Assembly (NCBI GenBank): GCA_024803745.1
Contig: JANJXV010000016.1
Coordinates: 39,785,001 to 39,849,000, forward strand
From: Megascapheus bottae
Taxonomy: Eukaryota > Chordata > Mammalia > Rodentia > Geomyidae
Length of the DNA: 64,000 nt
Direction: 5' to 3'
Shown piece after piece: positions 10,613 to 23,165 of the stretch (positions are counted from its first letter, which is position 1; each line of letters begins with the position of its first letter). Below the pieces are notes generated by a model. The model was not told the origin of the DNA. It worked only from the letters and a program-made list of their open reading frames with translations, and ran no database searches. A program made the translations under genes and the position numbers.

Positions 10613-11900
10613 TGGCCTGGATGTGAAAATAGCATCTACATAGTTCTAGCATTTGGAAGAAATAGAAGCATCAGGAGTTCAAGACTCTGTTTTGGATGCC
10701 AACTAAGAAAGTATGACAAAAATTAGAAAAATAGGCCTTTTTAATATAAAAAAACAAAGGAATTAAAAATGATTAAATAAGAATAAAAATATGCTTAAAA
10801 TATGTTTATTTAATTTTCACAAATAAGGATCCAAAGATATGAGAGAAATAGACAAAGAGAAAGAGGGAGAGAGAGAGAGAAACACAAACTTTGCTTGTAT
10901 CTTAGGAAATGAAATTAAAATATAATGATGTATTTCCCCAATCAAAGAAAATACTACTTTTCTTTGTCTAATTGGGGGGGACAAGACTTTGATAAAAACA
11001 ATATTAAATATTTCTCTTTATTAAGAAAATCAGTGGTTTGTAATAGAATACAACATAAATTTCTTCATGATGACTGTCAGAGTAATTCCTAGAAACACAA
11101 GTTTAGGAAATGTGACACCTGGCACAATTGTGACTTTTTTTTAATAGGCGCAAGCATGTTATGTGTTGTTAAGATATATTATGAATAGCACTTAACAAAT
11201 GTGCTTTGCAAGACAATGGAAGGTTAGTGTTACTTGTTTGAGTGTGAAGTGTATCCTTACAGGCTGCAGTAGTGGGGGCTTGGTTGGCAGCTGATGGCTT
11301 TGAGAGGTCCTTAGGATACAAGGCTCTGCTTTCATGAACGCATTTATGCTTCCATAACTTCAAAATCCGAATAGACGATGGGAAGATTCTGGCATCGTGG
11401 AAGATGGGACCTGGTTGGAAGAGCAGGTCACTGGACTCATTTGCTTTTGAACTGCATGTTGGCCTGGCCTTTTTTGTTGCTTGTTTCTAAGTGCTGTTGG
11501 CCAGGATACATCTCCTCTGCCTTCATCCAACCCTCCTCCTGCCACTATCCCCAGGGACTGAAACCAGCTTGGAGACTTGACACACCCTTCTTCCTTTACC
11601 TTGTTTATACAGGTCATTTCAATCATGACAATGAATAGTAGCCATTAAAACGCATATACTAGAAGGTTATCAGCTGACTAAGCAGCTGGAGGAATTCCAT
11701 GTGCACTGAAGGAGAAAAATCAAAGTTAAGCAAGTACATGTGCAGCTCATAAAACAAGTTCATAAAACAAGAACACTGAAGTAAGTTTACACATAGGCAA
11801 GCGAGTTCATGTGCGTGTACAGGGAAGGATGAGAAAGGTCATGAAAGAATTTTTGTCTTTTTTAAAAAATTGATTCGCTGTTTGGCAGGGAGGGGGGAGC
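10613..11900. other. Non-coding, possible old repeats
   Basis: Contains a short GA-rich patch at 10858-10881 and a GC-richer patch at 11370-11610 where both strands stay open for about 86-88 codons. Neither translation shows a known domain. The GC-richer patch could be an old LTR or unique DNA; I cannot tell by eye. Confidence 0.4.
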
Positions 11901-12000
11901 TATAAAAGCAGAGGCAGGTTGTAGTATGATCTATAATCAGAGAGAACCTCAGATCTGTGTCGTTCTGTGGTTCCCACAGAACCCAACAAGGAAAAATAAA
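11901..12000 (+). promoter_or_regulatory. TATA box, hairpin and AATAAA module (possible LTR relic)
   Basis: A strong TATA box (tataaaa, 11901-11907) follows a G-rich stretch. About 55 bp downstream is a perfect hairpin: arms gttctgtgg (11962-11970) and ccacagaac (11974-11982) around a 3-nt loop. An AATAAA sits at 11995-12000. A TATA box and a polyadenylation signal within 100 bp is the layout of an LTR U3/R region, so a solo LTR relic is one reading. Chance promoter-like sequence is another. No coding sequence follows. Confidence 0.35.
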
Positions 12001-12778
12001 TCAAGTGTATATGGCCTGGTATTTATTGAATAAAATATTCTACTGCTCATGTAATTTGTGTATTTAATATGCACTGTTGACAAGAACTGACTAGTGACAA
12101 GAAGAAATGTACATTTATGTATGAAATTGTTAAGTGTTTCTTTGTGTTGTTCATCTTAACTGAGCCCCTATAATGGATGAATCATCATATAAAGGAAGAA
12201 ATATCTATCCCAACTTTCAGCCAAATAATTTAACTGTGAAAAACGAAATCCCATAGGGACCAATTAGCTTGTTTTTCTCCTACAGTGGAAAAATATTACC
12301 ACAGCCATCTCAGAACCACCTGGTTTAGGGATGAAGGAGAATTTGTGAGTGCAACCAACTCAACACAAAGTGCTGAGGAGAAACAGGATGACGGAGAAGA
12401 AAGGAAAATTGAGGCAGCCCATGATGATGAAAGCAAGAGTCAAGACTGAAGGGCATTTAGAGTGTGCAACTAGAGTTTTTAAGGGGAAAAGTGGGTGCTA
12501 TCTTATTTAGTCTTTGTTTTATCCTCCAAAGTCTTCCCTGTCTCATAGATAAAGACAGTCCATGTGGGGCCATCAGCTTGCCATGTATCAGTCAATAAAC
12601 ACAGGTCAGTATTCACAGGTCACTGATTCTAAAAATTGTGAATTTAATCTCTGTTCATTACTGTGCCATGTAGATACACCTTGGTTTCCCCCATGTTTCC
12701 AAAGCATTGTCAGCTTTGTTTGAAACTCATCTACTTGTGTTTCATGAAATATGTGCCCCTGAATTTCCCTACTACCTG

Positions 12779-12842
12779 TGTGTGCGCACACACACGCACA
12801 CACGCACACACACACACACACACACGCATACACGCACACACA
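12779..12842. repeat. (CA)n microsatellite with CACG variants
   Basis: About 64 bp of CA units with interspersed CG variants at both ends. Translations of either strand give His-Thr or Cys-Val runs, which explains the open frames here. Confidence 0.95.
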
Positions 12843-12849
12843 AACTAAA

Positions 12850-15824
12850 ACCATGCACTCTATATGTTCCCTGTAGCTTACCTGTAACCACTCAATGCTT
12901 TAAGGGTATATTCTTCTCACATCTTTTAAATGCTAGTTCTTGAATCTCAGGTCTTGCATAAGCTGAGCATGTACTCTTCTACAAGCATCTACTAAGCATC
13001 GACTCTTCACAGCCAAGTCTGTAGTTTTAAAGTATGAATTTGGCCTTCATTGTAATGACGTCATTTCATAGGAACCCAGGCACTGGATGTCTAGAAGAGC
13101 AACAAAACTAGTTGCTGAAATCCTACAGAGAAAACCAGAGTAGCTGATGTCTTTAAGAAAATCTTGAACTGAGTAGAGACCTGGAGAGAAGCAGACTAAC
13201 ATTTTGGAGGGAACTCTATGTCTGTACATGGTTTTGATGGACTGTTAGACATATTTGTGAGAGGAAAGCAATGGGAAAAAATGGAAGGATAATTGAGTAT
13301 GCAAAGTATTTCTCACCCATTCCTAGGTTGTCTTTACCCATGGCTAGAAAACTGAATGGATAGATTCATTCTGAGAAGCAAAAAACTAAAACTGGAAAGT
13401 ATCTTTGTCCAGCAGCCATTTTAAAGTTAAGAGAAGAGTAATAGTTTTCATAACTTTCAGTTTTTTAATTACACACTGAGATATAAATGTTGTCATTTGG
13501 ATTATTATTTTAGAGTTAGGATTTCCACAAATGTTCTCTTGCATACTGAATTGATCCAATCTGAAGGAAAATTATGAACAATGATGGCGTCTATTTCTCT
13601 GTTATAAAATCAAGTGACAAAAATGTTGCACAAATGGGCTCTTGCTTTGTTATTCACAACCATTAATTAATCTGAAAATACCTAATGTAATCCTTGTATC
13701 TAGTTTCTCAGAGGCATAATGGATCTAATTTATCTTTCAAGAATGGAGCATTCCTTTTGATAGAATCTTTTTCTTCTAAAAAGGAATATTATGAGAAGAT
13801 TGGCCATTTGTTCCCTATTATCTCTAATCATTTTCCCTTTCAATTCCAAATGCATTTGCTTTTGAGGTATTGTTCATTCTATTTCCAAAACATCTGCCAT
13901 TTACATCCCGCCTTCTGTCCTTTTTCTTGCTGCCATTCAAATCTACCTGACAGTAACTCTGGGGAGCTGTAGTAAATTCCCCACCTCTGTTTGCCATGGT
14001 CTAAGTATGTTCAAACTGTACTCTGGACCCCTCATAGAATCCGTTTTCTGATTGCTACACTCTTGAAATGGGGAAGACAAAATGCCAGTGGTTCTCAGTG
14101 GTTCACAGAATGGGTCGTATGTATCTTAGTCATCCTTCCATACTCTTGATGGAATTAACCACTAGCATCTTCTTTTGATTATTTGTCTTTACACAGCACA
14201 GACACTAGCGATACTGTGATTGAATATAAAAGTTCTCTGTGCACATTTTGTTCTTCTCTTTGCTATATCTGTAGTAACTTGTGCTTTCTTTCTTATCAAG
14301 AGTCAATGTCATCTCTTCCTTCCTCTTAACTCCAATTCCACATTAGTCATGAATTCAAGTTATTTATAAGCTAAAAGTAGGTACCATCATCCTTTGAATT
14401 CCTATATGTTTGTAGATGGACTAAATATACTACCTAGATCTAGTTAGTTTTATCATTGGTATATATTTCTAGGTATATGATAAGTTTTGTAATGTTTATG
14501 CATACTAGCCAAAGGAGTTGAATGCAGTACAACTAATTCATTTGCATTAGTTATGTATCTTTTAGTATCACCAGAAATACTTATTCATAGAGTTACTAAA
14601 TGTTTGGTGAGTAGCTAAATGAATCAGACAAGCATCTCTGTAATTACTGGGGATTGCCCTATCTTAAATAATTAAATTCAATGGAAATCAACTTATATCA
14701 GGCTTTTAAATCACAGCATCCCATGTTCTATAATAACTCTATTAGGTTTTCTTATCGTTTTGCATGGGTAAGTCATTATCTATGGGTAAGTCTCAGAATA
14801 TTTTTTTACCCCAGCCCTTTCTTTCTACGCTGAAATTCATAGCCAAGGTTGTGAATTCCCAGAATAAAGTTGCAAGTTAGGTTGGTAGTAGGGTTACTCA
14901 GATGTCTGGGGTAGATTTGGCTGATTCTGAGACTCATTCACTGTATCAAATCCACCCCTTTTTTATTCTGTAAAGCACAGCCTGACCTAAGGCTGGTACC
15001 CACAAGTCCATTTTTTGGTTTTACATTATTTCATTTAGTTTTGTTTAATGCAACAAGTGACCACGCAGGAATAAGGTAGGTCTTAGGACACAGAGGAATT
15101 ATTTCCATGATAAGAAAACACAAGGATGCATCTCTCATCCTCATCACCAGTCATTCAATTCACAACTATGAGTGTGGAGGGCACTATAAGTAGAGATGAG
15201 GATTCAGAAGGTAATGTGTACAGCAGGGCACTGTAAGCTATCCATAGGTTGTTGCAGGATATATGTTTAATGAAATAGCTTACTTTCCCCATTAAATAAA
15301 AAAAAATTGGTCCCAATATTACATGCTTTTTTCCTTCTCTGTCTCACAAGGCTGAAAACTTCCGAAATTATTGAAAACCTCAAAGTGCTGTCTGATTACA
15401 ACACTTCAAGATTTTATTATTTCTTTTATAAAAGTTCAGAGGTGATTAAAGCTTTTTATTTTCTGGAGCTTGGGTAATGGAGACAAATAACATTCCCTAA
15501 CAGATAAAATGTGGTTCTTTTGGTCATGTGGAAAATAAAGTATAAGAGACTATCTTTGAACTAAGAACAAATATAGCCTACAGTGGAAAAATAAATTACT
15601 AAGTAATTATATGATAAAAATAAGTTACAATTAGGCTCTTGAAATCTCATATGAAGGTGTTGTCTAAGAAACATTCCCTAGGGGCTTTAGCATATTTATC
15701 AAATGAGAACAAGTACATTTTGATGTTGGAGCTCATAATTTCTGTCCTGCTGAATTAATTTAAGACTAGCGGGGATGTCTATAAAAGTGTATAGTTATAC
15801 ACTTCTATATATACCTGTGGTTTC
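12850..15824. other. Non-coding, no gene seen
   Basis: About 3 kb of AT-rich, unique-looking DNA. The longest open frame (92 codons, 13694-13972, plus) is rich in Phe, Ser and His and has no recognised family. No RNA gene or clear repeat is visible. Confidence 0.5.
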
Positions 15825-15844
15825 ATATATATATATATATATAC
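15825..15844. repeat. (TA)n microsatellite
   Basis: Ten TA units inside an AT-rich setting. Confidence 0.9.
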
Positions 15845-18167
15845 ATATTTACAAATTCTTATTATTTATTTCCTGCAGTATTTGAGATCAACACTTGATT
15901 TAACTATATTTTAAAATGCCAGGTCTTTGAAAGGCCTTATCGGTATGATAAACCAGCAACAAGAATAACTATTTTCTTGTTGAGAATGATAAGGAGTCCT
16001 TCCTCACTGCAAGAAGTTTTCTCCATTCCAAATTATAGAGAACTGTAGGTAGAACAGTGACATAAAAATACATATATTATTTTATTTTGATTTTCAACAT
16101 TGGCCTGGTGCCAATATAAGTACCAAATGAGAAAGGAATTCTGTTCTGTACAGACTTTTGAGCAGTTTCTGCTTCTTGGCCTTTTTCTTTTCTTTATTTA
16201 TTTTATTTAGAGGAATTTTGGTCACCTTACTTTCCTATGTACAGCTGTTAATCTCGTCTTTCTCTACAGAATGAATGTTCCATTTTGTTTACAATTAAGC
16301 TTTTATTTTTTGTTGTTTATTATTGATAGGTACTTTTGAAATAACTCTATCATGTCAAATATCTGTGTCTTGTTGCCCACTGATGATTACTGGAGGAATG
16401 ATGTATGTAGAAGACATGTCATTTGGTATTGCTGCCACATGTCCTAGTGGGGTCTCCTAGATTTGCTCTCACAGAGTTTTCACAACCCAGTGGTGGCTAG
16501 AGAGCCTTGCCTTTTGGGATTGTAGCAAAGCACAAGCTACAACATCTTCCTATCTTTATGAAATTTTACATTGGTTTTACTGAAACCTGACATACAGTAT
16601 CTAAAAATCTCCCTCTCTTCAGGGTTCCTAAAGCTCTTGGATGTCAAGCGTGTGACATTTATATTAGGCCAAATGCAGCAGGAGAAGTTTCACTCCTACT
16701 GTGCATTTCTTTTATTCAAAGTCGCCTACAGTTCATAATAAAATAAATAAAAGCTGGTTTACAGACAGTTAGAAAAGCAGATTTCTCTTGACATTTCATT
16801 TTTATTAATTATTACCTTTAAAATGCCAGGACAATTCCAATTGTGGTCTTTTGTCCACACATCCATTTCATATCCAACGATGGCTATGTGTGTCCATTGA
16901 AGTCACTTAAATCTGAAATGCATTTTCCTTGTTCTGCATTTCCTTGTTCAATACATTTCTCACTTCAGCCATGTTTAATCGTACCGAAAATTGGAAGCTA
17001 TTTAAAGTCAAGATTTGATTTACCCAGCTAAGTTTTCTGAAGTCTGTGACTAAGAATGAGAAATGTATAATTTGCTTTTTGATTCCCCACACTCAATTAA
17101 ATGATGTCAAAGGCTCATTAGTCCTCAACGCTTTTATTAATGTATTCATCTAAGCAGGAACATCTCCTTTTCTAGCTTAATTAGGTGATGAGGATGAACT
17201 AGAGAACATAGAAAATATCTCCCTTCACTGCATTTGAACTTTGATTTTATGTACTTCAATAACTGTGATCTCATTCACTGTCTTCCAGCTGCACCAGATG
17301 TTCAATGACCACAAAACCAAATGATTTAGGAGTGAATATTGTAAATCTAGAACCTTAAGTACTGCTGAGACTTATAGGAACCCAAAGGCCCCTCCATGTC
17401 CCTTTCTGCTTTTATGAGATGTGCTTCCACTCATCAAGGAATTCTTGCCATGCATTCTACCCTGTCTATAACCCACCATATGGATCTCCCTTCCCTGCTT
17501 TTCTATCAGCCCCCCCGGGGGAACCAAGGCTGTCTCAAACTGTGTTGCTATGAAACCTCAAGAGCGCATTTTGCTTCTGAGCACATGCCTTGTACTGTCC
17601 TGCCTGGCTACCCTGGGCTGTCTGAGTAAATTCTAAAACACGGCCAATCCCCTCTGTGTAGTGTTCACCATTGTCTGCTTGGCTAGCTTGCCTCCTCTTA
17701 TTCTCTCTGTCTTCCTCTGTCTTCCTCTTGTTCTTTCTGTTTTAGCATTGCCTTCTCTTACTTTTTCTCCTTCTGACTATAGCTCACTGGTCAGTGCTAC
17801 TTAGATATCCCACCTGAATATTAGCTATGAAACATGGGGGGTTGTCCTCTGAGGGGGAGGCTTTGCCTGTTGGCTTCTCAGATAAACATCTGCCATTCAC
17901 AGGTCCAGCTTTGTTTCTGAGGCAGTTTGGATAAGATAATTCTTTGGTGAAGGCCAGGGTGACAGATTTCAGATGTTTATTCTGAGGTGAACTTATCTGA
18001 AGAGCCTTTGTCACTGCAGGGCATTTCTTAGCAGGCAGAGTCCAAGTCTGTCTTCTCTCTGGGCCTACTTCCCCCTACAGGAACTGATCCAAGAGCATTC
18101 CTTGGTGACCTCTTTATGACCAAAGCTTTGATTCAGACACTGCCTTTTGTGAGGCTTGACTGGTAGG
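15845..18167. other. Non-coding; GC-richer block at the right
   Basis: The left 1.5 kb is AT-rich without recognised features. From about 17380 to 18150 base composition rises in GC and pyrimidine-rich phrases repeat (tctgtcttcctc, 17706-17735). An old LTR is possible, but I see no diagnostic termini. No exon is recognised. Confidence 0.4.
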
Positions 18168-18285
18168 CTACTACCTGATTATCAAAATCATCAGGGTGCT
18201 TTGTCAAAATGCAGATGATAGTTCTTTCTCTCAGACCTCGGCATTAAATATTTAGAATTACATTCTGAGAAAGTGAATTATTAAC
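18168..18285 (-). mobile_element. MER5-like hAT-Charlie fossil, tentative
   Basis: The order atcatcagggtgctttgtca, aaatgcagat, tctcagacct and attctgagaa fits the reversed MER5A pattern (heavily diverged). These are non-autonomous DNA transposons older than the placental radiation. Confidence 0.45.
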
Positions 18286-19840
18286 TAGTATCCCAGAACA
18301 TGATTTTTTTTTCACATTGTGTCATATTAACAATGACAGTGGTAATTACCTTGATTTTATATCAGATTTCATGGTTGAAAGGAGGGGATGTACAGAGAAT
18401 TTTAAAACCTTATAGAAGCTCTGTGCCAAAAATGATTTTGGTTGAAATAGAAAAAAAAATCTACCAATAAGCTGAAACAAAGACTTTAGTCTATAATGTT
18501 GAGAATATACTCCAGCTAAATTCGATTTGAAAACTATGTTTTATATCTGGGATGTCTGTGACCTGAAACAGTAGTTTGCATCAAGGACCTTTGAGAATTG
18601 TGAGGTTGGAAGGTGAAATCACCATTTCTAAGAAGTAAAATCAGTTTCCAACATCCTCTGTAAGATTAACCTTTTTATAATGGATTTGTAACTGAAGTCT
18701 GCTTATCATGTTAGAAATGAGTGAACTAGTTCCAGTTTCTTTCTCTTGTTTCATTCTTTCTCAATAGAAAACCTAGAAATCTTCAGTGCATCAAAGAGAA
18801 ATCACAGGGCAAGGCCTTAAAGTGGAGCAAGGGAAAAGAACAGAAATATGCCTCTTGGGAACATCTGCCATATTATCATCATATGTATTTTTTGCTTATT
18901 TAGTTTTTTCGTTCATTTGGAAACAGAGTCTTATGTTTTTAGCCAAAGTTCGCCTCAAAAATCAAGATCTTGTCACTTTCTGAATACTAGGATTACAAAT
19001 AGCTGCCATATGCTCCAATTTCACATTTTTTAAATCATGAATTTGTAAGGGTATTATAACCATCTAGTAAGACTATATCACTAGATGTAGAGTTTCACAT
19101 TATCTGATTACTGAACTTTTGGGACATTCTGAACATTGGTCATTCAGGAACAGGGCAGTCTACATGGGCCAGGAGCCATAGCTGCATTGGAAATATTCTC
19201 ATGCACAACAATACAAAGGCCAGACTTGTTTGCATTGCACATAATGCTGACAGTGAAGCAAACAACCTGTGCCTAATCTTTTTATATTTTCATCCATCAT
19301 TGACCTTGATGTTAATGTTGCCATTTTAAAGATACTGCATTAGTTCTTTCTTTCCTTGGTACTGTGTTTTCTGTTGCCCCCCCGAATCATGTGGAGAGAG
19401 CAATTTGATCTTGGCTTTAGGGGAATGAAATGTTACATTTGAGTACTGGCATTCACCTGATCTACATGAATTGTTACTGTTCATGGTGTGTGTCTTACTT
19501 AAAGCCTAGGGTCATACAACAGAAATGACAGGAAGTTACATACAAGGGAGTATGGGTAATGTTTCTATCAGGAACTTCTTAGAACACATATACTTTGCTT
19601 TTTATTTATAAATAGCAATAATCATAACATCTTACTCTACTCCAAATATTCTAGGAAGATTCAATTGATTGAGTGTATGTGAAAGCATTTTTTTTTCTTT
19701 TGCACACAATGACACTGAAACTGTTTATTGATATTTTTACATCATAAACTTCGGAATCTTTTCTAGATAGCTGTATTCTACAAAAATGATTTAGTTTTTG
19801 AAACTAGGATATTTTCTCTTCTTTTCCGTTATTGCTTCCT
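18286..19840. other. Non-coding, no gene seen
   Basis: No recognised repeat or exon. Open frames at 18786-19033 (61-65 codons) have no known domain. Confidence 0.5.
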
Positions 19841-19900
19841 TCTACGTATTCTTAATTCTCTTTACATGCTCTTAATTCTCTCTACACATTCATAATTCTC
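19841..19900 (+). repeat. Three-copy 20-bp tandem repeat
   Basis: Three head-to-tail 20-bp units at 19841-19860, 19861-19880 and 19881-19900, each ending in the shared core ttaattctc or ataattctc. The left halves vary (tctacgtatt, tttacatgct, tctacacatt). A partial further copy is not seen on either side. Confidence 0.85.
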
Positions 19901-19984
19901 TCCCTGTCTTCGAATCAAAATTAGCTAGCATTTTGGCACAAGGACCAGAGCAGAATTTTCAAAAATGTTTACCTAACTATCACA

Positions 19985-20118
19985 TCAGTGTCACCAGAAT
20001 TTGTTACGAATGTAGATTTTCCAACAACATCCAATACACTCTGAGGTTTGGGCCAGCACTGTGAATTCTAACAAGCCCTCAAGGTAATTTAGATGCATGC
20101 TAATGTCTGAAAAACATT
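19985..20118 (-). mobile_element. MER5A/B-like hAT-Charlie fossil
   Basis: Contains tttgttacgaatgtagattt, then gaggtttgggccagcac, tctaacaagccctcaaggta and gatgcatgctaatgtctgaa in order. These are the successive conserved blocks of MER5 read in reverse. It lacks coding capacity, as expected for this non-autonomous family. Confidence 0.72.
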
Positions 20119-20334
20119 TGATGGAACAAAAAAGGATAACAGAGGAGATGGGTTTGCCAACCTATTACTTCGGAGCTGGAGTTTTAATAATGGTCTTACA
20201 GTTCTCTTTGCCATTTAGCCATTCATTTCTGGGCTACATCTCTCTTCTAGTTTTTTTTTCTTTCTTATAATCTAGTAGAGTGGGCTTTTTTTCCTATCAA
20301 AGTAGTTGCTGTAGAAGAAAACATTTTATTTACT

Positions 20335-20562
20335 TTTATTTTTACTTTTGCTGAACCTGGGTCTTAAACTCTGAGCCATGGCATTGAGCCTGATTGCCTT
20401 TTGCTCAACACTAGTACTCTACCACATGAGCCACAGCCCCATTTCTAGGTTTTTGTGTAATTAATTGGAGACAAGAGTCTCATAGCTTATCCTGGCTTCA
20501 AACTACCTTCCTCAGATCTCAGCCTTCTGAGAAGCTAATATTTAAGGCAAGAGCCATTGGTT
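20335..20562 (-). mobile_element. Chimeric SINE (7SL/B1-like head, Geo tail)
   Basis: Reads ctgaacctgggtcttaaact, gctcaacactagtactctac, cacatgagccacagccccat (reversed Geo monomer). Then come taattggagacaagagtctc, ctggcttcaaacta and gatctcagccttctgagaag (reversed head). The L1 at 20590 begins about 30 bp beyond its 5' end. Confidence 0.85.
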
Positions 20563-20589
20563 CCTGGAAGTAAAATTATTCTTTCTTTG

Positions 20590-21915
20590 TATTATCTAAG
20601 GTCATCAACTGAAAACAATTTCTTTAGAAATATCCAGAGGTCACAACAAATCAGAGAAAGGCTGGATACGTGGGACTGCATTAAACTGCAGAACTTCTGT
20701 ATGGCAAAGGACATAGCTACTAAATTAATTAGGAAGCCTACAGAATGGGAGAAGATCTTCACTAACCATACAATGGACAAAGGCCTCATATCTAAACTAT
20801 ATCAACAGCTCAAAAAATTGAATCACTCCAAAAATAATCTCCAAAATAACAACCATCCCATTAAAAGATGGGCCAAAGACTTAAAGAGCCTTCTCTGAAG
20901 AAGAAATAAGAATAGCCTATAGACACATGAAGAAATGCTCAACATCTCTGGTCATAAAAGAAATGCAAATCAAAACAACTCATTCCAGTTAGAATGGCCA
21001 GGATCAAGGAAACTAATAACAACTGATGCTGGAGGCAATGTGGCCAGGAGGGATCACTACTACACTGTTGGTGGGAGTGCAAACTCGTTCAACCACTATG
21101 GAAAGCAGTGTGGCAGTTCCTCAAAACACTAAACATAGAGCTCCCCTATGACCCAGCAATTCCACTACTAGGCATTTACCCAGTTGTACAGTAACAAGGA
21201 CATACTAAAGCCACTAGCACAACAATGTTCATTGCAGCACTATTTACCATTGCAAAGATACGGAACCAACCTAGATGTCCCTCTGTTGTTGAGTGGCTGA
21301 ACAAGGTGCGATGTTTATACACAATGGAATTCTATGCTGCTGTCAGAAAGAACGACATCGCCTCATTTGTAAGGAAATGGAAAGACTTAGAAAAAGTCAT
21401 ATTAAGTGAAGTAAGCCAGACTCAAAGGAACATAGGCTCAATGGTTTCCCTCATTTGTCATAATCAGTAGAAACCTTGGGCTCTCTTAGCAGATATTTAC
21501 AATAGAGCAAAACCTAGATATATAAGGCCATATAGGATGAGGCTAAATAAAAGGACCTCCAGGATATAGAAACAAAAACCATATAATGAGTGATTGTTTT
21601 TCTTAATGTGCTGTGTTATCTCTCACTCTTTTGCTGTCCCTTGGTTATCCCATATTGTTATAATATTTCACCTTATTATCTGATATATTTTATATGTGCT
21701 TAATTCGTTATTTGAAATTGGATAGGGAAGGGGGAAATCAAGATAAGCTTGGGGGGGGAGGGTTATGGGGACCATGTCATGAGAAAGGGTATCAATGTTT
21801 GTGAAGTTATGCACCTTCTATCTGGTGAATATAATGTAACCCTTCTATTAATCACAATTTAAAAAATCTTTAAAAAATAAATACAAAATAAAAAAGACAT
21901 CAAAAACAAAAAAAT
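20590..21915 (+). pseudogene. 5'-truncated L1: ORF2 C-terminal part and 3' UTR
   Basis: The longest L1 piece in the window. An open stretch to 20898 translates to the typical ORF2 text ERLDTWDCIKLQNFCMAKD, then EWEKIFTNHTMDKGLISKLY and HPIKRWAKDL. Frameshifts interrupt it before the frame 21225-21470, which ends FVRKWKDLEKVILSEVSQTQ and a stop at about 21470, the expected ORF2 C-terminus. The 3' UTR with its G-rich run (21750-21763) and an A-rich end follows. Endonuclease and reverse-transcriptase domains are absent, so the copy is dead. Confidence 0.95.
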
Positions 21916-22669
21916 TAGCTAACATTTAAACATTCTATATATATCAGTACATATACACATATGTATATAATATATATAATTCATGTACATACACAAGTTA
22001 TTATATGTGCTGATTTTGTGTTTATAAGTATCAATTAAAATAGATTATAAATGACTTGTATTTTTCTTATCATTTTCATTATTTCCTGCTATGTTAATTC
22101 TTATTGGGAGTGGGTGTGACCTTTGATGAAAATGTCTTACCCAAAAGAAATCTAGTATTTCTTCACTTGGGCTAAAGCTTCTCCCAACTCTCTCTGTGAC
22201 CTCATTTCTCAGAATATTTACTGTAGAAATGTTATCACTGTTTACTCTTTCCCTGTCCCTTTGAGATGTGGATTTTTTTAAAACCTTCTCTTATGCTTTA
22301 GAAGCTGTGCATAACTTTCTCTTGGGCTTATAAACCAACCCTTTGAAATGTAAGCATCAAGAACAATTACCCTTTATTAAGCCCTTTCTGGGCAAGCATT
22401 TTTTGACATATATAAGGGAGAAACTTCATTTTCTCTTTGGCTTAATTAAGCCAATTAAAAACCTTTTTGGATTAAGGTACTTTCTTCATCCCAACCATAA
22501 AAATTATTCTCTTTTTCATTTAATGTAATTGAATATACACTCAGTTTGGGCTTTGCCTCCATTGTAACAGCTTCAATTATACAAATTTCAAGTCTGATTC
22601 TCACACCTTAATTTCCAAGGCTTATAGCTTTATAGAATTGGGTACCTAATATGGAACATTACAATAATA
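21916..22669. other. Non-coding, AT-rich
   Basis: Begins with an AT-rich, (TA)n-like stretch to about 22000. No exon is recognised. A perfect palindrome lies at 22437-22454 and is listed separately. Confidence 0.5.
22437..22454. repeat. 18-bp perfect palindrome
   Basis: The sequence ttggcttaattaagccaa equals its own reverse complement, with the 8-bp core ttaattaa in the centre. It may be chance in AT-rich DNA; no partner feature explains it. Confidence 0.9.
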
Positions 22670-22765
22670 CCTAATTTCAGTTATTCTGACAATCAAATGA
22701 GATAACACAGGAAACACTATACTATAGCCTAGTGCTTGACAGTGGGATATTATTTGTATTATTTT
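22670..22765 (+). mobile_element. MIR fossil
   Basis: The run aatcaaatgagataacacag, then a tagcctagtgcttgacagtg block, follows the 3' half of the MIR consensus (…aaatgagataata…gcctggcacatagt…). This is an ancient tRNA-derived mammalian SINE. Confidence 0.6.
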
Positions 22766-23165
22766 TGTTGAAACAGTAATTATCACTGAAGACACTATAT
22801 TAGCATTTATCATCCTACTGAAATGGCCACATACTCTGCAAATAATAATGCTATTGCTTTTATTCCATTTCTTTCTTCTTGCTTTGTAATGCTAACATCT
22901 GAGTTTTATGTGCAATTAAGTAAATTCCTAACAATTTAGGGACATTTAGCTATCTTGTGAATTAATCTTTTCACCTTTTCGGTTAGATTTTGCCCACAGG
23001 TAGCTCCTTCACTGGCAATTAGCACTTTCCTGTTTGGATTCCCATTATAGCTTATTAACACCTCTCCAAAAGTGACCTCAGAAAGAGAAAGATAAAAGCC
23101 CCAAACTCTAGGTTGCCAGCATCCTTTCTGAAGCAGTGAAATAAAGGGATTCTAAAGAATAGGAA
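22766..23165. other. Non-coding, no gene seen
   Basis: Unique-looking AT-rich sequence without a recognised signal. Confidence 0.5.

Noticed and set aside
11360..11638. Frames of 86-88 codons open on both strands in a GC-richer patch
   Set aside because: Neither translation is recognisable. Mutual openness is explained by low stop-codon density in GC-richer DNA.
20557..20898. 113-codon frame that looks like a real protein
   Set aside because: It is the C-terminal part of L1 ORF2 and is disrupted downstream, so it is a retrotransposon relic and not a host gene.
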